A stretch of 64,000 nt of DNA from Nonomuraea roseoviolacea subsp. carminata (GTDB lineage: Bacteria > Actinomycetota > Actinomycetes > Streptosporangiales > Streptosporangiaceae), in the NCBI RefSeq assembly GCF_024172185.1, contig NZ_JAMZEC010000001.1:5724001-5788000 (forward strand), written 5' to 3'. Shown piece after piece: positions 57,837 through 64,000 of the stretch. Numbering within the stretch: position 1 is the first letter of the stretch; each line of letters opens with the position of its first letter. The notes beneath the pieces are model-generated. The model was given only the letters and a program-made list of their open reading frames with translations, was not told the origin of the DNA and searched no databases. The translations under genes were made by a program, and so were the position numbers.

Positions 57837-59208
57837 AGATACCTCCGAGGAAACTCCGCCTTCAGGCGGGGGAAAGGAATCGGACTCCTGCGGAGCAGGG
57901 CAGGACAGGCGATCCGCCGCCAGGCGGACCGCCGTATCGAAAATCCGCCCCAGGCTCACCTGGGTATGCGGGAGAATGCGCGACGTGGCGCAGACCGTGA
58001 AGCGGGCCTACAAGTACCGCTTCTTCCCGACCCCCGAGCAGGCGGAGGAGCTTGCCCGGACGTTCGGCTGCGTCCGCCTCGTCTACAACAAGGCTCTGGA
58101 AGAACGCACCCGTGCCTACGCACTGGAAGGACGTCGCGTCTCCTACGGGGAATCGTCCGCGGCGCTGACGGCGTGGAAGCGCAGTGGCGACTACGATTTC
58201 CTGTCGGACGTGTCGTCGGTGCCGCTTCAGCAGGCCCTGCGCCATCTTCAGGCGGCGTTCGCGAACTTCTTCGCCAAGCGGGCCAGGTACCCGGCGTTCA
58301 AGAGCAGGAAGAAGTCGCGTTTGTCGGCGGAGTACACGCGTAGCGCGTTTCGCTGGCGGGACGGCACCTTGACGCTGGCGAAGATGAGCGCGCCGCTGGA
58401 CATCGTGTGGTCGCGTCTGCTTCCTGAGGGTGCGGAGCCGTCCACGCTGACGGTGTCGAAAGACGCGGCCGGACGCTGGTTCGTCTGCATCCTGGTCGAG
58501 GAGAAGATCGGCCCGTTGCCGCCGGTCGAGGCGTCGGTGGGCGTGGACGCGGGCGTCAGCGCGCTGGTCACGCTCTCCACCGGAGAGAAGATCGTCAATC
58601 CTCGTCACGAACGGCGCGACCGTCGCAGGCTGGCCAAGGCGCAACGTGCGCTGGCCCGTAAGGAGAAGGGCTCGAACAACCGGGCCCGGGCCCGGCTTCG
58701 CGTGGCCAGGGTGTACGCCCGGATCGCCGACCGCAGACACGACCACCTGCACAAGGTCACCACACGGCTTGTTCGCGAGAATCAAGTGATCGCCGTGGAG
58801 GACCTGGCCGTCCGCAACATGGTCAAGAACCACAGCCTGGCCCGGGCTGTCTCGGACGCGGCCTGGCGGGAGTCGCGGGGCATGCTGGAGTACAAAGCAG
58901 CCTGGTACGGGCGCACGCTGGTGGTGGTGGACCGTTGGTTCCCGTCGTCGAAGCTGTGCTCGGCGTGCGGGGCCTTGCAAGCCGAGATGCCGCTGAACGT
59001 CCGCGCGTGGACGTGTGCGTGCGGCGCGGTCCACGACAGGGACGTCAACGCGGCCAAGAACGTGCTCGCCGCCGGGCTGGCGGAGAGTCGAAACGCCTGT
59101 GGAGCTGGTGTAAGACCTCAACGAGGATCCTCTCGGGCGGGCGACCGGCGGTGAATCCTCACGGGCGACCGTGGGAATCCCCCTCGTTGACGAGGGGGAG
59201 GATGTCAA
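57837..59208 (+). mobile_element. IS200/IS605-type (IS1341-like) element with tnpB only
   Basis: About 1.37 kb. The borders are set by the interrupted phosphotriesterase frame to within three bases, because TCA occurs at both junctions. The left end has a hairpin CCGCC-TTCA-GGCGG (57856-57869), the right end CCCCCTCG-TTGA-CGAGGGGG (59179-59198) followed by GGATGTCAA. No target duplication exists, as expected for this transposon class. No tnpA is present, so the element depends on a helper in trans. Confidence 0.8.
57976..59154 (+). CDS. tnpB: TnpB RNA-guided nuclease
   Basis: 392 residues, full length. The N terminus KYRFFPTPEQAEELARTFGCVRLVYNKALE is the TnpB wedge start. The RuvC catalytic residues appear as VGVDAGVSALV (D), IAVEDLAVRNM (E) and DRDVNAAKN (D), with a CSAC...CACG zinc ribbon between the last two. 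The protein looks active. Such nucleases use a right-end RNA as guide and cut at target sites, promoting element retention. GGGAG lies just before ATG 57976. Its stop is 54 bp before the element end. Confidence 0.93.
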   Translation: MRDVAQTVKRAYKYRFFPTPEQAEELARTFGCVRLVYNKALEERTRAYALEGRRVSYGESSAALTAWKRSGDYDFLSDVSSVPLQQALRHLQAAFANFFAKRARYPAFKSRKKSRLSAEYTRSAFRWRDGTLTLAKMSAPLDIVWSRLLPEGAEPSTLTVSKDAAGRWFVCILVEEKIGPLPPVEASVGVDAGVSALVTLSTGEKIVNPRHERRDRRRLAKAQRALARKEKGSNNRARARLRVARVYARIADRRHDHLHKVTTRLVRENQVIAVEDLAVRNMVKNHSLARAVSDAAWRESRGMLEYKAAWYGRTLVVVDRWFPSSKLCSACGALQAEMPLNVRAWTCACGAVHDRDVNAAKNVLAAGLAESRNACGAGVRPQRGSSRAGDRR

Positions 59209-59224
59209 GGACTACTTCGGCGGG
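59080..59224 (+). ncRNA. Candidate omega/reRNA of the TnpB element with its guide
   Basis: In TnpB elements the guide RNA comes from the 3' end of tnpB and the right end of the element, and its 3' guide is the flanking DNA. Here the scaffold would end in ...GGATGTCAA (59208) and the guide would begin GGACTACTTCGGCGGG at 59209, part of the phosphotriesterase. The 59179-59198 hairpin is the expected terminal stem. The 5' limit is a guess. Confidence 0.5.
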
Positions 59225-59371
59225 GGGGATGACGCCCTCGCCGTCTTCGCGCCTGACTGGCGATACGATCACATTCACGACCAAGTCCTTGCAATGTTGC
59301 TCGATTCGGGCGTGGCGCAGGCGCATATCGACCAGATGCTGGTGTATAACCCGAGAAGCTACTTTGCGTAA
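59209..59371 (+). pseudogene. Phosphotriesterase-family gene remnant, 3' piece
   Basis: DYFGGGDDALAVFAPDWRYDHIHDQVLAML...IDQMLVYNPRSYFA then a TAA matches the C terminus of phosphotriesterases (PxWxYxHI, MLxxNPRxxF). The reading frame fits directly behind CFI of the 5' piece once the TnpB element is removed. The gene is dead: N-terminal deletion, frameshift and insertion. Confidence 0.8.
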
Positions 59372-59412
59372 AGTAGTGGGATCAGTACTGCAACACAGGT
59401 AGGTGGAGCTGG

Positions 59413-59799
59413 GTGACTTCGGAGCAAGCCTTGTCGATCAGCTTGGGGCTCCAGGGCCCGTGCGTCATCGCGAGGCTCACAGGAGACTTCGATTTCGCCT
59501 CAGCCGCCGAAGTGCGTGATCGCGTCACCAAGGCGCTCGATCTCACGCAGCCGCCCATGCTGGTCATCGACATGCAGGGCGTCGAGGTGTGCGACTCGTC
59601 GGGGCTGTCGGTGCTCGTGTACGTGCACAAGGCCGTCACCGCGTCCGGCGGCCGGCTGCTGCTCGCCGGGCTGAACGGCAGGTGCAAGCACCTGTTCGCG
59701 ATCACCGCGCTGGACAAGTTCTTCGACATCCGCAGCACGGCCGAGCTGGCCATCGCCGAACTCTCCGAACCGGGGAATTCACCGCCGTTCCCGGGGTAG
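59413..59799 (+). CDS. STAS-domain anti-anti-sigma factor
   Basis: 128 residues, one STAS domain (ARLTGDFDFASAAEVRDRV, LVIDMQGVEVCDSSGLSVLVYVHKA) with the phosphorylatable serine in the conserved DSSGL. Such proteins release a sigma factor from a RsbW-like anti-sigma factor when unphosphorylated. GGTGGAG precedes GTG 59413. The sigma gene starts ten bases after its stop, so both belong to one operon. The nearest RsbW-like protein is at 53268. Confidence 0.9.
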   Translation: MTSEQALSISLGLQGPCVIARLTGDFDFASAAEVRDRVTKALDLTQPPMLVIDMQGVEVCDSSGLSVLVYVHKAVTASGGRLLLAGLNGRCKHLFAITALDKFFDIRSTAELAIAELSEPGNSPPFPG

Positions 59800-59809
59800 T
59801 CGCGAGGGC

Positions 59810-60724
59810 ATGCCGGCTCACGAGCCCGACCTCCTGGGTGTCTACCTGAAGCAGATCGGCGACATCCCCCTGCTGTCCGCCGCCGACGAGGTGGAGCTCG
59901 CGCGGCGCGTCGAGGCCGGCCTGTACGCCGGCCACCTGATCGCCCGAGCCCCCGACGGCGACCGGGACGCGGCGAGCCTCGCCGAGCTGCGCGAGATCCG
60001 CGACGAGGGGCGGCGCGCCAAGGAGCTGCTCATCAGGTCGAACCTGCGCCTCGTGGTCTCCGCCGCCCGGCGCTACGCCCAGCGCGGGCTGCCTCTGCTC
60101 GACGTCATCCAGGAGGGCAACCTCGGGCTGATGCGGGCCGTGGAGAAGTTCGACTACAAGCGCGGCTACAAGTTCTCCACGTACGGGATGTGGTGGATCC
60201 GCCAGGCCATCGAGCGCGGCATCCACGACAAGAGCCGCACGGTGCGGCTGCCCACGCACGTCGGCGAGGAGCTGTCGCGCCTGGCCAGGACGGGCCGGCG
60301 GCTCGCCGCCGAGCTGGGCCGCGAGCCGCGCGACGCGGAGCTGGCCGAGGCGGCCGGGCGCACGGTCGCGGAGGTCACCGGGCTGCGCCGGCTCGCCCAG
60401 GACACGGTCAGCCTCGACCTGCCGGTCGGCGAGCACGGCGAGAGCAACCTCGGCGACCTGATCGCCGACGAGGACGGCCCGCAGGTGCACGAGCTCACCG
60501 AGCAGCGGGCCATGAGCGCCGAGCTGCGCGCGCTCGTCACCGGGCTCCCGCCGCGCGAGGCGTTCATCATCAGGCAGCGGTACGGCCTGGCGGGCCGCGA
60601 GGTCGCGACGTACGGGACGATCGCCGACCACATGGGCCTGACCCGCGAGCGCGTACGGCAACTGGAGCGGCAGGCGCTGAAGCGGCTCAGAGGCGGGACG
60701 CCGGTGGTGGCGTGGGCGTCCTGA
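59810..60724 (+). CDS. Group 2 RNA polymerase sigma-70 factor
   Basis: 304 residues without region 1.1. Region 1.2 (DLLGVYLKQIGDIPLLSAADEVELARRVEAG), region 2 (LVVSAARRYAQRGLPLLDVIQEGNLGLMRAVEKFDYKRGYKFSTYGMWWIRQAIERG), region 3 and region 4 (TIADHMGLTRERVRQLERQALKRL) are all present. This is the RpoD/HrdA-D type, not sigma-B type. Coupled to a STAS gene, which is unusual for a group 2 factor and suggests control by partner switching. Promoters with -10 like TATAAT are expected. Confidence 0.92.
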   Translation: MPAHEPDLLGVYLKQIGDIPLLSAADEVELARRVEAGLYAGHLIARAPDGDRDAASLAELREIRDEGRRAKELLIRSNLRLVVSAARRYAQRGLPLLDVIQEGNLGLMRAVEKFDYKRGYKFSTYGMWWIRQAIERGIHDKSRTVRLPTHVGEELSRLARTGRRLAAELGREPRDAELAEAAGRTVAEVTGLRRLAQDTVSLDLPVGEHGESNLGDLIADEDGPQVHELTEQRAMSAELRALVTGLPPREAFIIRQRYGLAGREVATYGTIADHMGLTRERVRQLERQALKRLRGGTPVVAWAS

Positions 60725-60816
60725 GCCGTTGACCGGGCGGGGATCGTGACGGTTAATCGAAGAACCTGAGTCGCTTTCGAGGGGGGAAGCGAGGGTTCGT
60801 CGCCTTTGGGGGCATC

Positions 60817-61281
60817 ATGGGTAACCGCCGCTCCGTCACGCCCTTACGCAGCTTGTCGGCCTTGTCCGTCGTCACGGCCACCGTCCTGGCCGCCACACCC
60901 CTCCCGGCCGTGGCCGCCGCACCGCTCCCGCCCGCGCCCGCCGTCATGGGGAAGCCGGCCGCCGCCGACGGCGCGCAGCTGATCCGCTACAAGATCGTCC
61001 TCGGTCGCTGCAAGGACACCTGCCGGATCAAGGTCAAGATCACCAACATCTCGCGCAAGACCCTGTACGACGTCTCGCTCAACGCCCGCCTCAAGGTCAA
61101 CAGGACCAAGGCCGGATCGTGCTACGACTACGTGGGCACCATCCGGGCCAAGCGGCAGCGCTGGGCGGGTTGCACGGTGCGCTCCAGCAGGCTGGCGTCG
61201 CTGTGGAACCGGTGGCTCGACGGCGAGATCCGCTGGGACACCCACGTCAGCACGGTCGTCCACTACGAGTACTACCGCTGA
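60817..61281 (+). CDS. Secreted protein of unknown function
   Basis: 154 residues. A signal peptide (ending near PAVAAAP) is followed by a basic mature domain with four cysteines (LGRCKDTCRIKV, GSCYDYV, WAGCTVR), likely two disulfides. No family recognised. ATG start, weak ribosome binding site. A hairpin follows the stop. Confidence 0.75.
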   Translation: MGNRRSVTPLRSLSALSVVTATVLAATPLPAVAAAPLPPAPAVMGKPAAADGAQLIRYKIVLGRCKDTCRIKVKITNISRKTLYDVSLNARLKVNRTKAGSCYDYVGTIRAKRQRWAGCTVRSSRLASLWNRWLDGEIRWDTHVSTVVHYEYYR

Positions 61282-61294
61282 CCGTCACAGGAGA

Positions 61295-61329
61295 GCCAGG
61301 GGCGCGAGCGTCGCCGCCCGCCCCCTGGC
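61295..61329. terminator. Hairpin between convergent genes
   Basis: GCCAGGGG (61295-61302) and CCCCTGGC (61322-61329) form an 8-bp stem with a 19-base loop, between the secreted protein gene and the minus-strand microprotein gene. It may end both transcripts. Confidence 0.5.
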
Positions 61330-61337
61330 CGCCGGCG

Positions 61338-61481
61338 TCAGGAAGTGACGAGAAGGGCCAGGCCGATCAGCACCACGATCGGTACCACCCAGACCACGGC
61401 CTCGGCAGCGAACTCCTTGTACATCTCGCGGATCTCCCTCGTCACGCCCCGGAGGGCGGCGTACACGTCACTGCGCAGCAT
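61338..61481 (-). CDS. 47-residue single-helix membrane microprotein
   Basis: A short complete frame: MLRSDVYAALRGVTREIREM then a charged stretch (YKEFAAE) and a hydrophobic helix (AVVWVVPIVVLIGLALLV) to a TGA. It has an amphipathic/charged N terminus and one membrane helix, the layout of small actinomycete membrane proteins. The ATG lacks a strong ribosome binding site. Homology is not known to me, but codon pattern and frame length make it likely coding. Confidence 0.55.
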   Translation of the reverse strand: MLRSDVYAALRGVTREIREMYKEFAAEAVVWVVPIVVLIGLALLVTS

Positions 61482-61533
61482 AGCCGCCCGCGCCCGGCAC
61501 TCCGTCCAGCCCCGGCCTCCCGTGGGGAGCGGC

Positions 61534-62547
61534 TCAGTCCTCGTCCGGGGAGTGGAGGCGGCTCAGGGCCAGGCGCTTGCCGAACCCGGCCAGCGACTCG
61601 TCGGCCATCAGCTCCGGCAGGCGAGGGGCGTCGGCGTCCACCTGGCGCAGCACGTCCGGGTCGGCGCCGGCGAAGCGGCTCCACGCGCGCACCACGTCCG
61701 GCATGGCGGAGATCGCCTCCGGCGACAGGACCGCCTCGCGGGGCAGCCACGACGTGAGGAACTGGGACACCCTCGCCGGGCTCCACCACAGAGGACGATC
61801 CCCGATGAACTCCGCCAGCTTCGCGAACGCCTCCTCCGCCCCCTCCGTGGCCGGCAGGTCGTGGAAGCGGGACAGCGTGTCGTCGGGGGCCGGCCGTACG
61901 GGATCGGGAACGGTCAGGGCGCGCGCCAGCGCGAACGGCCGCACGGCCGGGTACGTGTCGGCGACCGCCGCCCCCATGACGCGGTCGGTGAGCTCCAGGG
62001 CGTCCAGGATCCGCCCCGCCACCACCCGGGGCTCGGCCGCCTCCAGGCTCAGGTCGTCGAGGAACTTGGGCTCCTCCACCAGCGCGTCCACCGCCAGGCC
62101 GCCGTTGACCTGGTCGACGGCGACGATCAGGACATGCGGCTCCTTGCCGTCGCGATAGCGGAACGACAGGGCGGCGAGCGCCTGCTGCCCGTGGCGGTCG
62201 GCCTTGCCGTACCAGGCTCCGTCGCAGTCCACCTGCCCCATCCGCCGCACCCATACGGGCAACGCGTCCCGCGCCTCCGCGCCGTGAGCCGTGTAGAGGT
62301 CCGAGGGGACGTCGGCGTCAGGCTCCGTGCCCGCGGCCGTGGTGACGGCCAGGGCGGACAGGGCGGCCAGCGTGAGCCGGGTCTCGGGCCTGCCGGCCGC
62401 CACCAGCTCCTGGACGAACCCGCGCGCCTCCGCGGGTTCCAGCCCCGCCATGAGCCGTGACGCCCACAGCTCGGTGCGCAGAGGTGAACGCCACCTCAGC
62501 AGGTCGCGGGCCTGGGTGATCGCCGTCGTCAACGCTGGAGTGCTCAC
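61534..62547 (-). CDS. Hypothetical protein of actinomycetes
   Basis: 337 residues, soluble, no signal peptide. It is Ala/Asp/Pro rich with helices and includes SFRYRDGKEPHVLIVAVDQVNGGLAVDALVEEPKFLDDL, ADTYPAVRPFALARAL and FIGDRPLWWSPARVSQFLTSWLPREA, but I recognise no family or catalytic motif. GTG 62547 with TACGGT upstream may be leaderless; an upstream in-frame start exists. Divergent from the alpha/beta hydrolase gene. Confidence 0.65.
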   Translation of the reverse strand: MSTPALTTAITQARDLLRWRSPLRTELWASRLMAGLEPAEARGFVQELVAAGRPETRLTLAALSALAVTTAAGTEPDADVPSDLYTAHGAEARDALPVWVRRMGQVDCDGAWYGKADRHGQQALAALSFRYRDGKEPHVLIVAVDQVNGGLAVDALVEEPKFLDDLSLEAAEPRVVAGRILDALELTDRVMGAAVADTYPAVRPFALARALTVPDPVRPAPDDTLSRFHDLPATEGAEEAFAKLAEFIGDRPLWWSPARVSQFLTSWLPREAVLSPEAISAMPDVVRAWSRFAGADPDVLRQVDADAPRLPELMADESLAGFGKRLALSRLHSPDED

Positions 62548-62604
62548 CCTCCGACCGTAGTCCACGAGGACCGGCGGGGCGCGCCGGTGACCCGCCCCCG
62601 CGGG

Positions 62605-62629
62605 GGTTGGCACTGACGCAGGGTCAACC
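62605..62629. promoter_or_regulatory. MerR-type dyad upstream of the hydrolase-regulator operon
   Basis: A 25-bp dyad with arms GGTTGGC and GTCAACC (six of seven pairs) and the core ACTGACGCAGG lies eight bases before ATG 62637. MerR regulators bind such dyads between -35 and -10. The MerR gene at 63515 is its likely binder. Confidence 0.45.
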
Positions 62630-62636
62630 TCCCAGC

Positions 62637-63491
62637 ATGGACCGCATGACCACGAACACGCACGACGACGGCGAACGGCGCGACAGCACGTTGCGGCACT
62701 TCACGGTCCACCACGACGGCGTCACGATCCCGGTGTCCCGGGGCGGCCGGGGACGACCGCTCGTCCTCTGCCCGGGGCTGAGCTCCACGCAGGCCGATCT
62801 GCGCGAGCTGATCGAGCTGCTGCGGCGCGACCACGACGTGGTGACCTTCGACCTCAGGGGCCACGGCCTCACCTCGGCCGCCGACCGGTACTCCTTCGAG
62901 GCGTTCCTCGGCGATCTGGCCGCCGTGCTGGCGGAGGTGCGGCGCCTCGGCCCGCCCGCGCCTCCCGTGCTCGTGGGCTACTCGCTGGGCGCGGACCTGG
63001 CCCTGCACCACGCCTCGGAGCACCCGGGGACCGTCGCCGAGCTCGTGCTCGTCGACGGGGCGAACCCGGTGCCCGAACCGTTCGTCACGGAGGCCGACCT
63101 GGCGATGTTCCGCGCGATGTGGGAGGACCTGGCCGCCTCGCAGGAGGCCCTGCGCGGCACCGCGCGCCAGGTGTCGCTCACCGCCCGGGACATCCTCGAC
63201 CTGAACGTCGAGATCGACCAGGCCCGCTCCGCGATCCTCGACCGGTACCGGACGATCGACTGCCCGATCCGCATGATCATGTCGACCGCGATGGCCGGCC
63301 GCGACGGCGAGGGGCCGGCGGCGCGGTTCAACCGCAACTGGCGTGCGGGCGTCGAGCGGCTCGTCCGCGAGCGGCCGCGCGTCTCCACGTCCTGGCTCGA
63401 CGCCGACCATGGGCTGGTCTTCACCCACGCCGCACAGATCGCCGAGATCATCCGGCGTCCGCGGGACCCGGCCCGTCAGCCGGCCTCCTGA
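62637..63491 (+). CDS. Alpha/beta-hydrolase fold protein
   Basis: 284 residues. LVGYSLGADLALHH has the nucleophile GxSxG, and LDADHGLVF the catalytic histidine; FDLRGHGLTSAADRYSFEAFLGDL is the typical oxyanion and cap region. Probably an esterase, lactonase or haloperoxidase-like hydrolase; substrate unknown. ATG at 62637 or 62646. The MerR-family gene follows 23 bp later in the same operon, so the regulator may control it. Confidence 0.9.
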   Translation: MDRMTTNTHDDGERRDSTLRHFTVHHDGVTIPVSRGGRGRPLVLCPGLSSTQADLRELIELLRRDHDVVTFDLRGHGLTSAADRYSFEAFLGDLAAVLAEVRRLGPPAPPVLVGYSLGADLALHHASEHPGTVAELVLVDGANPVPEPFVTEADLAMFRAMWEDLAASQEALRGTARQVSLTARDILDLNVEIDQARSAILDRYRTIDCPIRMIMSTAMAGRDGEGPAARFNRNWRAGVERLVRERPRVSTSWLDADHGLVFTHAAQIAEIIRRPRDPARQPAS

Positions 63492-63514
63492 ACGGCCCTT
63501 GGGAGACTGGTCCG

Positions 63515-64000
63515 ATGCTGACCATCGGCGAGCTGGCGTCGTACGCCGGAGTGACGGTGCGCGCGGTGCGCCACTACCACGCCAAGGGACTGCTGCCGGA
63601 GCCGGAGCGCGACCCCCTCGGCTACCGCCGGTACGGCGGCGACGCCGTGATCGAGCTGATCAGGATCCGGACCCTCGCCGACGCCGGGGTCCCGCTGGCG
63701 CGGGTCCGGGAGCTGCTGCGGGCCGGCGAGGCGGAGTTCGCCGCCGCCGTCGCGGACATCGACCGGCGGCTGCGGGCCGAGATCCGGGAACGCGAGCGGA
63801 ACCGGGAACGGATCGCCCGGCTCGCCGCCGGGGACGACCTCGCGCTGCCGCCCGAGGTGGTCGAGCTCCTGCACCGGCTGCGGGAGCTCGGGGTCGACGA
63901 ACGGATCATCCGGGTCGAACGCGACGGCTGGATCCCGCTCGCCGCGCGCTCACCCGAACGGGTGCCGGAGTGGACGGCGCGCAAGCGGGAGCAGCTCGCC
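63515..64000 (+). CDS. MerR family transcriptional regulator (3' end outside window)
   Basis: The first 162 codons are present and no stop is reached. MLTIGELASYAGVTVRAVRHYHAKGLLPEPERDPLGYRRYGGDAV is the MerR winged helix, followed by the dimerisation coil (IRERERNRERIARLA) and an effector part. TipA/TetR-unlike. It follows the hydrolase gene by 23 bp, and the dyad upstream of that gene is its likely operator. Confidence 0.92.
   Translation, partial: MLTIGELASYAGVTVRAVRHYHAKGLLPEPERDPLGYRRYGGDAVIELIRIRTLADAGVPLARVRELLRAGEAEFAAAVADIDRRLRAEIRERERNRERIARLAAGDDLALPPEVVELLHRLRELGVDERIIRVERDGWIPLAARSPERVPEWTARKREQLA

Overview
The window is very GC-rich, gene-dense chromosomal DNA from an actinomycete. 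The evidence is GTG/TTG starts, GGAGG ribosome binding sites, ATGA/GTGA start-stop overlaps, a SARP-type regulator, an ECF42-type sigma factor with DGPF partners, DasR-type operators and an IdeR-type iron box. The gene content resembles Streptosporangiaceae such as Nonomuraea, but that placement is impression, not proof. I see no tRNA, rRNA or CRISPR array.

Layout. (1) 1-16.1 kb: a cell-surface polysaccharide locus. A tightly coupled minus-strand series runs from 16141 down to about 6371: small membrane protein, BioF2-type GNAT, two GT2 glycosyltransferases, polysaccharide deacetylase, Wzx-like flippase, a 972-aa GT-C-like membrane protein with a long acidic tail, and a DUF418 protein. A membrane-anchored GH39-like glycosidase lies on the plus strand. 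A paralogous GNAT plus a DegT-like aminotransferase sit at 739-2939, and an aminoglycoside-phosphotransferase-like gene with an SDR is inserted between. A MocR regulator ends at the left edge and is followed by an 18-bp tandem repeat. (2) 16.4-22.5 kb: an ECF sigma domain fused to a zinc-binding anti-sigma motif, a membrane helix and an outer domain; a solute-binding/VWA protein; a CDF-like protein; a DUF4184 protein; a TrmH methyltransferase. (3) 22.5-28.3 kb: an accessory segment that opens with an intact IS481 element at the TrmH stop codon. It holds a ricin-type lectin, an aldo/keto reductase remnant and a TetR-controlled oxidoreductase/MFS/flavin reductase operon, and it ends in a decayed copy of a TrmH 3' end. 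(4) 28.3-43.2 kb: carbonic anhydrase, an HD protein with an N-terminally truncated GlxA-type regulator, an ECF42 cluster, a rhomboid protease, a large secreted GH84 enzyme with two DasR-like boxes, an AAA+/TPR pair and a D,D-carboxypeptidase. (5) 43.2-57.5 kb: a DedA protein behind an iron box, a 1137-aa SARP-ATPase regulator, envelope and glycan genes, a MEDS/HATPase anti-sigma protein behind a stress-type promoter, a universal stress protein and an APC permease. (6) 57.5-64 kb: a decayed phosphotriesterase gene split by a TnpB element, a STAS/group 2 sigma pair, a secreted protein, a 47-aa membrane microprotein, an unknown protein, and an alpha/beta hydrolase with a MerR regulator cut by the right edge.

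The most interesting points are the polysaccharide operon with its unusual GT-C-like protein, the single-chain sigma/anti-sigma/sensor protein, the IS481 copy whose transposase borrows its stop codon from the target duplication and hides its ribosome binding site in a stem, the TnpB element that cuts a phosphotriesterase and would carry a guide to it, and well-placed DasR and iron boxes that predict GlcNAc and iron control.
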